Part shown: one piece after another, positions 1-5,652 of the stretch
Layout: the number at the start of each line of letters is the position of its first letter
Position numbering within the stretch: position 1 is the stretch's first letter
Origin: Actinomycetota bacterium
GTDB lineage: Bacteria; Actinomycetota; Actinomycetes; Nanopelagicales; Nanopelagicaceae
DNA length: 9,612 nt
Assembly (NCBI GenBank): GCA_009699165.1
Contig: WLOR01000053.1
Coordinates: 1 to 9,612, forward strand
Direction: 5' to 3'
Position numbers and translations under genes: made by a program
The notes under the pieces: generated by a model
Database searches by the model: none
What the model was told of the DNA's origin: nothing
Seen by the model: only the letters and a program-made list of their open reading frames with translations

Positions 1-1
1 A

Positions 2-289
2 ATGAAGATCTCGATGAATAGTTTCATGGTCGTTGCCACTTTTAAAGATGGTGTTACTCAAGATGATATACGTGCACTAGTCCCTGCGGAGCAAGCACAA
101 GCCAAGATTCTGGAAGAACAAGGCTTACTTGGAGTTATTAAGGTTGCGATGCCTAGGAGAACAGTTTTTCTAGAGGCGTTTGGTCATGATAACGAAGCAG
201 TCTTGGAAACTATTCGGACACTTCCACTCGCAGCACTTTGGAATATCGAAATTTTTCAAACTACCCCACCGGCGGGGTCGTCGGTTTGA
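2..289 (+). CDS. Muconolactone delta-isomerase-like small protein
   Basis: Small soluble protein of at most 95 residues whose pattern fits the muconolactone isomerase fold, a ferredoxin-like alpha/beta barrel. It has an N-terminal strand (SFMVVATF), a helix rich in Ala/Gln (AEQAQAKILEEQG), a central strand (RTVFLEAF), a second helix ending in RTLPLAALW, then a strand and a Pro/Ser tail. The LPL plus IEIF arrangement near the C-terminus matches the LPLFPYMDIEV end of known muconolactone isomerases. The family converts muconolactone in the beta-ketoadipate pathway, but many homologues have no known substrate, and no other aromatic-degradation gene is nearby, so the specific reaction is not supported. 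The ATG at position 2 is at the window edge; the ATG at 14 gives 91 residues and fits the family N-terminus better. The upstream sequence is missing, so the start cannot be decided. Confidence 0.65.
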   Translation: MKISMNSFMVVATFKDGVTQDDIRALVPAEQAQAKILEEQGLLGVIKVAMPRRTVFLEAFGHDNEAVLETIRTLPLAALWNIEIFQTTPPAGSSV

Positions 290-335
290 TCGTTTTTAGC
301 ATAAAAGTTTTTTCCTCTTATTTTGCGACTGGCAG

Positions 336-341
336 TAGCAT
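336..341 (+). promoter_or_regulatory. Putative -10 element of a leaderless transcript
   Basis: TAGCAT fits the TANNNT pattern of a bacterial -10 box and ends 6 nt before the ATG at 348, so transcription would start at or next to the start codon. No convincing -35 box and no Shine-Dalgarno sequence are visible. The same spacing recurs at two other genes in this window. Confidence 0.35.
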
Positions 342-347
342 GTGAGC

Positions 348-668
348 ATGGCAAAAGTTATTGATGAGGGTGATTACTTAGTGTTGCAACTTTCACTTCT
401 TGAGAAAGTTGGCGCACTTCACAACACAATTCGTGTTCCTAAGAGTTCACTAATTCGAGTAAAAGATATGTCTAATCCGTGGTCGAGAACCAATGGCATG
501 CAAGGTTTTCGGGCACCGGGCACTGGTTTGCCTTGGGTGATCATGTTGGGCACTATTCGCAATAAGCAAGGGAGGGATTTTGCTGCCGTTTATGGGCGGG
601 GAAGTGCAAAGGTTTATGAATTCAACGGCGAAGAATTTAGCCGATGGATTATTACTGATCCCTCATAA
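348..668 (+). CDS. Small conserved protein, actinobacterial type, function unknown
   Basis: Protein of 106 residues from ATG 348; an in-frame GTG at 342 would add two residues. I prefer the ATG because no Shine-Dalgarno precedes either codon and a TANNNT hexamer ends 6 nt before it. No signal peptide or membrane segment is visible, so it is probably cytoplasmic. It alternates short beta strands (YLVLQLSLLEK, NTIRVPKSSLIRVKD) with a conserved-looking core GFRAPGTGLP (53-62), then VIMLGT and DFAAVYGR (77-84), and ends in a helix (GEEFSRWII). I recall similar small proteins in other Actinobacteria with the same RAPGTGLP and DFAAVYGR blocks. The strand-rich layout with a final helix recalls a PH-like fold, but that is inference. 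No function can be assigned. It stands alone between a muconolactone-isomerase-like gene and a reductase. Confidence 0.75.
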   Translation: MAKVIDEGDYLVLQLSLLEKVGALHNTIRVPKSSLIRVKDMSNPWSRTNGMQGFRAPGTGLPWVIMLGTIRNKQGRDFAAVYGRGSAKVYEFNGEEFSRWIITDPS

Positions 669-669
669 C

Positions 670-675
670 TAAAAT
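670..675 (+). promoter_or_regulatory. Putative -10 box for the epimerase/reductase gene
   Basis: TAAAAT differs from the TATAAT consensus at one position and lies just after the stop codon of the previous gene. It would give a leader of about 48 nt containing the Shine-Dalgarno at 714-720. No good -35 hexamer is seen 16-18 nt upstream, so the call is weak. Confidence 0.3.
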
Positions 676-713
676 TCGAATGGCATGAGCCATTTCTTTA
701 TTACCCTAAAAAT

Positions 714-720
714 GAAAGGA
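714..720 (+). promoter_or_regulatory. Ribosome binding site deciding the start at 730
   Basis: GAAAGGA ends 9 nt before ATG 730. The in-frame ATG codons at 685 and 712 lie upstream of or overlap this site and have no Shine-Dalgarno of their own, so 730 is the better start. Confidence 0.6.
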
Positions 721-729
721 TTACCGGAC

Positions 730-1752
730 ATGACTACAGTCCTTTTAACTGGTGCAAGTGGGTATATCGGCAAGCATGTAGCCCTGCAATTACTCAATCA
801 AGGCTTCACGGTGCGAGCCTCAGTTCGCAAACTTTCTAAATCAGCAGAGGTAAGGGATGCGGTAAGACCACATCTTTTAGATTCCAATAACCTTGATTCG
901 AGGCTGACATTTGTAGAACTCGATCTAGACAATGATTATGGGTGGGTCGAAGCACTTAGCGGTATTGATGTACTCATGCATACCGCATCCCCATTTCCAC
1001 TCGATTCTCCCAAAGATGAGAATGATTTAATCCGACCAGCAGTAGAGGGCACCTTGCGGGCGATGCGAGCGGCCAAAAAATCTTTAGTTAAGCGAGTAAT
1101 TCTTACTTCATCTATAGCGGCTATATATGGATGTGAGCTCCCGGTAGGCATGAATGAATTTGATGAGACGATGTGGACAGATGTGAATCACCCAATTGGG
1201 CGAACTGCTTACACAAAATCCAAGACTTTGGCAGAAAAAGCGGCATGGGATTTTATCGCGAGTGAGGCTGGAGATATTTCGCTTACAACTATCAACCCTG
1301 TCTTAGTCCTTGGTGCGCCGCTCGATAGGCATTTTGGCTCATCGATTTCACTCGTAGAGAGAGTATTGCAAGGCAAAGATCCAATGCTTCCAGATCTAAG
1401 ATTTTCAATAGTAGATGTCAAAGATGTTGCAAAAATGCACGTAGATTCAATCAACAATGATTCAACAAGGGGCCAGAGAATTCTGGCCTCATCTGGAAAT
1501 TGGTCTTTCATCGAAATTGCAAAACTACTCAAATCCAACTACCCATCCAGCAAAGTAAGAACTCTGAAAGCCCCAACGTTTCTCATCCAAATCCTGTCTA
1601 TTTTTGACGGCACAATAAAGCCTGTGCTTCCAATGCTTGGAAAGCCAATGAAAGTCAATGGTTCTAAAGCAAGTCGGCTACTTGGGATTAATTACATACC
1701 AGTCGAAATGAGCATTAAAGACTCTGCCGATTTTCTGATTAAAACGGATTGA
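730..1752 (+). CDS. NAD(P)-dependent epimerase/reductase, dihydroflavonol-4-reductase-like
   Basis: Extended short-chain dehydrogenase of 340 residues, the usual length of this family. The Rossmann glycine motif TGASGYIG is at residues 7-14, directly after the start at 730; the 15 extra residues possible from ATG 685 have no counterpart in the family. Arg33 after the second beta strand (RASVRK) sits where NADP-preferring members bind the 2'-phosphate. HTASPFP (84-90) is the cofactor-loop motif of dihydroflavonol/cinnamoyl-CoA/aldehyde reductase types. The catalytic set is Ser127 or Ser128 (LTSS), Tyr161 and Lys165 in YTKSK. It is soluble and cytoplasmic. These enzymes reduce ketones or aldehydes, or oxidise 3-beta-hydroxy groups, using NAD(P)H; the substrate cannot be read from the sequence and the neighbours give no pathway clue. 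Confidence 0.88.
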   Translation: MTTVLLTGASGYIGKHVALQLLNQGFTVRASVRKLSKSAEVRDAVRPHLLDSNNLDSRLTFVELDLDNDYGWVEALSGIDVLMHTASPFPLDSPKDENDLIRPAVEGTLRAMRAAKKSLVKRVILTSSIAAIYGCELPVGMNEFDETMWTDVNHPIGRTAYTKSKTLAEKAAWDFIASEAGDISLTTINPVLVLGAPLDRHFGSSISLVERVLQGKDPMLPDLRFSIVDVKDVAKMHVDSINNDSTRGQRILASSGNWSFIEIAKLLKSNYPSSKVRTLKAPTFLIQILSIFDGTIKPVLPMLGKPMKVNGSKASRLLGINYIPVEMSIKDSADFLIKTD

Positions 1753-1898
1753 TGGGCCAGTTCTTCGTCGAGGCTTAGTTTTCATCCTGCTGGAGTTAGA
1801 GGGTTATTCTGAAATCATCGATAGGACTGCCTCCATGGTCTTAATCAAATCTAAACTGTGTTATTCCCTTAATTGTTAGCAAGGTCTATATTGAGCTT
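1753..1898. other. Intergenic spacer, no gene seen
   Basis: Spacer of 146 bases between the reductase and the DUF805 gene. No convincing open reading frame, tRNA-like fold or rho-independent terminator is visible. Its only recognisable content is the promoter-like hexamer at 1887-1892 near the right end. Confidence 0.5.
1887..1892 (+). promoter_or_regulatory. Putative -10 element of a leaderless transcript (DUF805 gene)
   Basis: TATATT matches the -10 consensus TATAAT at five of six positions and ends 6 nt before ATG 1899. No Shine-Dalgarno lies in front of the gene. The -35 region (around 1864-1869) is poor, as is common for actinobacterial promoters. Confidence 0.45.
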
Positions 1899-2213
1899 AT
1901 GGCAAATAACAATTTGGACTTTGGAGATTTTGGTGCTGCGGTAAAAGATGCTTTCAATAGGTATGCAGATTTTTCTGGCAGATCAACACGACCCCAATAC
2001 TGGTATTACATACTGGCAATGGCAATTTCGTCGGCAATAGTCTCAATCATCGCTGGAGATTCTGGCCAAAATGTTCTATCTCTAGTGACATTGCTTCCTA
2101 CGTTAGCTGTAGCGATTCGACGGATGCATGACGTCGGCAAGAGTGGCTGGTTCCTTTGGGTTCCGATTTATAACATCGTCTTGTTGGCATCGCCCAGCAA
2201 GTCTGATGCATAA
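1899..2213 (+). CDS. DUF805 family membrane protein
   Basis: Protein of 104 residues with the two hallmark blocks of DUF805: SGRSTRPQYW (26-35) before the first membrane segment, and RRMHDVGKSGW (74-84) after the second. Hydrophobic segments are at about 36-52, 59-73 and 84-97, giving three short membrane passes. The amphipathic N-terminus (DFGAAVKDAFNRYADF) resembles the lead-in helix of the family, which includes E. coli YhaH/YhaI. The biochemical role of the family is unknown. The end is slightly short: most members continue past the last hydrophobic segment with a Gly/Pro/Asn-rich tail (PGPNRYG type), whereas here it is SPSKSDA. There is no Shine-Dalgarno, and a leaderless start is likely. 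The neighbours suggest no functional partner. Confidence 0.88.
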   Translation: MANNNLDFGDFGAAVKDAFNRYADFSGRSTRPQYWYYILAMAISSAIVSIIAGDSGQNVLSLVTLLPTLAVAIRRMHDVGKSGWFLWVPIYNIVLLASPSKSDA

Positions 2214-2241
2214 GGCGCCTGGACTTCCAAATATTGGATGA

Positions 2242-2247
2242 TAAATT
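2242..2247 (+). promoter_or_regulatory. Putative -10 element of a leaderless transcript (DinB-like gene)
   Basis: TAAATT fits the -10 pattern TANNNT and ends 6 nt before ATG 2254, the same geometry as at 336 and 1887. No Shine-Dalgarno precedes the ATG. The -35 region is not convincing. Confidence 0.4.
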
Positions 2248-2253
2248 TAGCGC

Positions 2254-2709
2254 ATGAACTTATCTGAATCGATTGAAAAATATAGAGAATCGACGCAAGA
2301 GTTTATCTCCACCGTCACTTCCTTAACCCCTGCGGATTTAGATAAAGCAAGGGAAAACAGTTGGAGTGCACGGCAAGTAATCCATCATGTTGCAGATAGC
2401 GAAGCCCAGTCGTATGCCAGATTACGTAGGCTAATTGCCGAACCAGGTACACAAATCCAAGGTTATGATGAAGCGGCCTGGGGAGGCAATGAAACCTTGG
2501 GGTATCAGGTGCTTCCGATTGAAATCTCGCTCAATGTATTTCGTGCCGTACGAGCCTCATCACTAGAGATTTTGAAAAGAATCACGGTTGAACAGTTAAA
2601 AAACTCTGGTACACATACAGAATCTGGAGAGTACACATTACATTCTTGGTTAGAAACCTACATTCGACATCCACTAGATCACGCCGAGCAGATTCGAGCA
2701 GGTTTGTAA
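2254..2709 (+). CDS. DinB-like (DinB_2) four-helix-bundle protein
   Basis: Soluble protein of 151 residues, typical of the DinB/YfiT-like superfamily of putative metal-dependent four-helix-bundle proteins. The helix 2 signature W-S-x-R-Q-V-I-H-H-V-A-D-S-E lies at 37-50, and the C-terminal HPLDHAEQI motif supplies His139 and His143. With His45 these form the usual metal-binding histidine triad. Some superfamily members act as thiol-dependent transferases (bacillithiol or mycothiol S-transferases), others have no known activity; nothing here fixes the substrate. The stop codon lies one base from the stop of the convergent GH13 gene, so the two transcripts must overlap or end inside each other. 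Confidence 0.85.
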   Translation: MNLSESIEKYRESTQEFISTVTSLTPADLDKARENSWSARQVIHHVADSEAQSYARLRRLIAEPGTQIQGYDEAAWGGNETLGYQVLPIEISLNVFRAVRASSLEILKRITVEQLKNSGTHTESGEYTLHSWLETYIRHPLDHAEQIRAGL

Positions 2710-2710
2710 T

Positions 2711-4537
2711 CTAGCCCTTTAGTAGCCAGACCCCCTGTGTAGCGGTTTTAGATTTAATAGAAATTGTTGTACCGCTGGCTTTCTCTCCAAATAACGCTTT
2801 GTTTACTTTATAACCATATTTTCCAATATCAATTTTTACGTTAATTCCGGTTCGTGAGATAACAACCAGTAGAGACTCTTTTTTTGACTCTCTCAAATAA
2901 GCGATGTAGTCATCTTCGATAGCTACCCACCGAAGTCCGCCATGGATTAGTGCATCGTGAGATTTGCGAAGGGCTATTAACTCCTTAACAACAGCAAAGA
3001 AATCAGTATCCCACTGTGAATGATCTTCCCAGTTGATGGTTCTGCGGGCATCCTCACCCCACGCGCCTTCCAAACCAATCTCATCTCCAGCAAAGACCGA
3101 AGGGACACCTGGATAAGTCATCATTAAAGTCATCGCAGCGATATGTGCATTCGTATCGCCTAATACGACTGTGCGAAAACGCGCCGTGTCATGGGAATCA
3201 AGTAAGAGCATGCTGGCAGTGAGTGAGCGCCAAGGAATCGAGGCGTTGAACTCTTGAATAGATGCCACAAGTTGTCGACCATTAATTTTTGGCATTGCAA
3301 ATGGAAGGCCTTGAAAACCTCCAGTGATCTCAGGGTTTCGATTGATCCAGTTCCAGAAAGGTCGCATAAAGCCTTGGTAATTCATTGCGCCTTGCCAACC
3401 AAGACCGCTGAGATCCTTAGCTTTGAAATCTCCATTTTCAGCGACTAACCAAGTGTCAGGATTTACTTCCTGCATCGCCTTGCGTATTCCCTGCATGACA
3501 TCTGAGTGAAAATCATCTGCACCTTGTACGCCAGTCATATTTCCAACGTCGATGCGCCAACCCGCCATTCCATACCCGGGTGAAATCCACTTTTTAACTA
3601 TCGAGTTTTTTGCCTCGTACATCACTTGGCGTAACGCTTTAGAGGAGTAGTTAAGTTTTGGCAGAGACTCTAGGCCATACCAACCGACATAGCCCCACTT
3701 GATTTTCTTATCCCAATAAAAAAAGCTGCGCTCTTTTGACTTTGGTTGACTCTTAGCTTTCTTTAGCCAATCGTGACCAACGCCGCAATGGTTGGATGTT
3801 AAATCACCCAAAATCCTAATCTTTTTCTTCTTGGCAACTGCGATTAGAGATTTGAATGCTTTATCGCCGCCAAGAACTGGATCAACATGGTCAAAACTAG
3901 TAGCGTCATAGCGATGATTAGAACGAGATGGAAATAGTGGAGTGAAGTAAATACCGTTAGCACCAAGATCTTCAATATGATCTAAATGTTCTTGAACGCC
4001 AATGAGGTCGCCCCCATATAACTCTTGACCCGTGTACTTGCTTCTTCCGCGTGGCAGAGCGTTCCATTCAACTGGGTAGGCCCATTCTGGCGTTAAATTC
4101 ACTTTGCCTGAACGCGCGAAACGATCCGGAAATATCTGATAGAAAACGGATGAATGAATCCATTCTGGATTTGCAGGAATAGCAACAATCTGGAAATCAT
4201 TATTACTATGCACATCATGGTCAGTTAAGCCATAGGCGTTGAGCCACTCATATTTACCGCCACCTATAAAAACAAATCTATAAATCGTGTGAATGTTATG
4301 TATAACTATTGAAACCTGATACCAAGTTTCATGGCCAAGCTTTTTAACTTTCTTTAATTTATAGGTTCGAGGCTCAGCATCTTCATAAACGCGGACAAAA
4401 GCCTCTTGAAAACTGTAATCATTGGGTATGCGTACCTTTAAATTGACGGTATCGCCTATTTTTGGTGCGCTATTGCTGACGTAAAGTTCACTGCCATCAT
4501 GGTGGGGGATGCCAAGAGTTTGTGTTTGCTTATTCAT
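2711..4537 (-). CDS. GH13 neopullulanase/cyclomaltodextrinase-type alpha-glycosidase
   Basis: Glycoside hydrolase of 608 residues without signal peptide, so cytoplasmic. The first ~120 residues are a beta-rich N-terminal domain (CBM34-like), followed by VFYQIFPDRFARS (131-143), the entry to the catalytic (beta/alpha)8 barrel. Conserved regions are complete: I, DLTSNH (245-250); II, GWRIDV with nucleophile Asp330; III, acid/base Glu367 in AENGD; IV, SHD with His449 and Asp450. MPKIN (415-419) matches the MPKLN fingerprint of the neopullulanase subfamily. A C-terminal beta domain covers roughly 530-608. Such enzymes hydrolyse alpha-1,4 (some also alpha-1,6) bonds of maltodextrins, cyclodextrins or pullulan fragments, which fits the adjacent maltodextrin transporter. 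Region III (ENGD instead of the common EIWH type) is atypical, so substrate preference is uncertain. GGAGGTT (4545-4551), inside the end of the repressor gene, serves as its ribosome binding site, and the two are surely co-transcribed. Confidence 0.92.
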   Translation of the reverse strand: MNKQTQTLGIPHHDGSELYVSNSAPKIGDTVNLKVRIPNDYSFQEAFVRVYEDAEPRTYKLKKVKKLGHETWYQVSIVIHNIHTIYRFVFIGGGKYEWLNAYGLTDHDVHSNNDFQIVAIPANPEWIHSSVFYQIFPDRFARSGKVNLTPEWAYPVEWNALPRGRSKYTGQELYGGDLIGVQEHLDHIEDLGANGIYFTPLFPSRSNHRYDATSFDHVDPVLGGDKAFKSLIAVAKKKKIRILGDLTSNHCGVGHDWLKKAKSQPKSKERSFFYWDKKIKWGYVGWYGLESLPKLNYSSKALRQVMYEAKNSIVKKWISPGYGMAGWRIDVGNMTGVQGADDFHSDVMQGIRKAMQEVNPDTWLVAENGDFKAKDLSGLGWQGAMNYQGFMRPFWNWINRNPEITGGFQGLPFAMPKINGRQLVASIQEFNASIPWRSLTASMLLLDSHDTARFRTVVLGDTNAHIAAMTLMMTYPGVPSVFAGDEIGLEGAWGEDARRTINWEDHSQWDTDFFAVVKELIALRKSHDALIHGGLRWVAIEDDYIAYLRESKKESLLVVISRTGINVKIDIGKYGYKVNKALFGEKASGTTISIKSKTATQGVWLLKG

Positions 4538-4539
4538 GA

Positions 4540-5541
4540 TTATGAACCTCCGTCTAGTTTTGCCGTGGACTCTCTGTCCATAAAGTCACCAACCCAGTAT
4601 TCGCTAACTTTCTTACTTTTACTATTCTTACCAGCCTCGATCGCATCGACCATAATTCTTCCGCAAGATTTGGCCATATCGTAAGCATCAAATGCAACTG
4701 TTGAGATTTGCGGAACCGTTGAAAGCGCTTGCTCCTCAAGCATGTTAACCCCAATAATCGAACAATCTTTTGGGATTGATAATCCAAAATTTGGTGCAGA
4801 GGTAACAAATCCGATGATGGCAATATCGAGCAATGAAATTATTCCAGTTACTTTTGGATGTTTCTTTTTGAAATTCTTTGCGGCAGAGGCGCCACCATCC
4901 ATCGAGTTTGCAGTGTGCATTAACTCTAGCTTCAATTTGAAATCTTTCGCTACTTTTTTTAAATAACTATTCATTACTGCGTGTCCAGTAAGAACTCCGA
5001 TGTGCGTATGCCCAAGCGCTTTAAACTTAGAGAGAGCGACTTTATACACAGCTTCAAAATCACGATCAACAAAATTATAGGAAAATCCGACATTACTACG
5101 ACCTAAAACGACAAACGGTACTTTTTCACTGTGGAGCAAATGTACCCGTGGATCATTTTCTATAACGTTCATTAAAATTACTCCACCTGAAAAATTCAGT
5201 TGGAGAAGGACATCCACATCTGAATCGTCATCATTTGAAATCGGCCAAATAACACTATGGAATCCGCGCTCTCTTACCCCAGCGACAATCCCATCGACAA
5301 GGGCGCCATCAATCCTTGATGGGGGAGCTAAGAAAAGGTTGGAGGTCATCATGGTCACCATTCGCGGCAGTCCGCCAGCTAATGCAGCTGCTGCGTAATT
5401 TGATTTATAGCCCGTCTGATCGATTGCAGCCTGAACCCGCCTCTTCGTTTCATCACTAATAGGGCGCTTGCCAGAGAGCACATAAGAAACCGTGCTTTCG
5501 GATACCCCGGCTAGCTTTGCAACATCAGCGCGCGTGGTCAT
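4540..5541 (-). CDS. LacI-family transcriptional repressor of the maltodextrin locus
   Basis: Repressor of 333 residues. The N-terminal helix-turn-helix DVAKLAGVSESTVSYVLSGK (6-25) is a textbook LacI-type reader; residues Glu15, Ser16 and Tyr20 occupy the positions that contact operator bases in E. coli LacI. The hinge helix has Leu54 (YAAAALAGG), the residue that intercalates at the central CG of LacI operators. The rest is a periplasmic-binding-protein-like sugar domain with the usual family pattern (VLGRSNVGFSYNFVDRDFE, LGHTHIGVLTG, STVPQISTVAFD). AGGAGT at 5548-5553 lies 6 nt before the ATG. It heads the operon with the GH13 gene (2-nt gap) and diverges from malE, with a perfect palindrome between them, so it most likely represses one or both arms and is relieved by a maltodextrin or derived sugar. 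The effector is inferred from context only. Confidence 0.93.
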   Translation of the reverse strand: MTTRADVAKLAGVSESTVSYVLSGKRPISDETKRRVQAAIDQTGYKSNYAAAALAGGLPRMVTMMTSNLFLAPPSRIDGALVDGIVAGVRERGFHSVIWPISNDDDSDVDVLLQLNFSGGVILMNVIENDPRVHLLHSEKVPFVVLGRSNVGFSYNFVDRDFEAVYKVALSKFKALGHTHIGVLTGHAVMNSYLKKVAKDFKLKLELMHTANSMDGGASAAKNFKKKHPKVTGIISLLDIAIIGFVTSAPNFGLSIPKDCSIIGVNMLEEQALSTVPQISTVAFDAYDMAKSCGRIMVDAIEAGKNSKSKKVSEYWVGDFMDRESTAKLDGGS

Positions 5542-5575
5542 AGCCAGACTCCTATTCGCAGTTGCACCAAAACCC

Positions 5576-5604
5576 TTGACTCTTGTCTTCTAGGTAGGTA
5601 GATT
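5576..5604 (+). promoter_or_regulatory. Putative promoter of the malEFG operon
   Basis: TTGACT (5576-5581) and TAGATT (5599-5604) are separated by 17 nt, the optimal spacing. The -35 box matches five of six consensus bases and the -10 box four of six. The predicted transcription start falls at about 5610-5612, at the left edge of the palindromic operator, leaving a leader of roughly 42 nt before malE. It is the best promoter in the window. Confidence 0.65.
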
Positions 5605-5607
5605 ACC

Positions 5608-5636
5608 CCATTATCGACGCGCGTCGATAAAATCAA
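5608..5636 (-). promoter_or_regulatory. Possible divergent promoter for the lacI-GH13 operon
   Basis: On the minus strand TTGATT (5636-5631) and GATAAT (5615-5610, five of six -10 bases) flank the palindrome with a 15-nt spacer, shorter than ideal; TAATGG at 5613-5608 gives 17 nt but is a poorer -10. If real, the operator sits inside this promoter and the repressor would control its own synthesis. The call is tentative. Confidence 0.3.
5611..5630. promoter_or_regulatory. Perfect 20-bp palindromic operator, LacI-type
   Basis: TTATCGACGCGCGTCGATAA equals its own reverse complement over all 20 bases and has the CG dinucleotide at its centre that LacI-family hinge helices recognise. It lies between the divergent lacI and malE genes, starting 6 nt after the malE -10 box, so a bound repressor would cover the transcription start. 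I saw no second full copy elsewhere in the window. Binding by the adjacent LacI protein is inferred from position and symmetry. Confidence 0.85.
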
Positions 5637-5642
5637 TTCCTA

Positions 5643-5650
5643 AGGGGGGG
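5643..5650 (+). promoter_or_regulatory. malE ribosome binding site with a run of seven G
   Basis: AGGGGGGG ends 2 nt before ATG 5653. Pairing of its first part (AGGGGG) with 16S rRNA gives a normal spacing of about 4-5 nt. The G run is unusual in this AT-rich sequence. Confidence 0.65.
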
Positions 5651-5652
5651 TT

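Noticed and set aside
263..297. GC-rich inverted repeat (ACCCC / GGGGT) followed later by a T run as terminator of the first gene
   Set aside because: The stem is only 5 bp, lies inside the coding region, and the T run starts about 15 nt after it, so it does not fit a rho-independent terminator.
936..1538. Minus-strand open frames opposite the reductase gene
   Set aside because: They are shadows: the plus-strand gene has full family motifs and the minus frames show no recognisable domain or ribosome binding site.
2289..2296. ATCGACGC half-site like the operator, inside the DinB-like gene
   Set aside because: Only one half of the palindrome is present and an 8-bp match within a coding region is likely chance.
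4719..4735. cre-like sequence GAAAGCGCTTGC as a second regulator site
   Set aside because: It lies deep inside the lacI coding sequence, the outer bases are not symmetric, and the AAGCGCTT core also occurs at 5014-5021 in the same gene, as expected from its codons.
5591..5601. Short tandem TAGGTAGGTAG in the lacI-malE spacer as regulator binding repeat
   Set aside because: Less than three copies of a 4-mer, partly overlapping the -10 box; too little to support a site.
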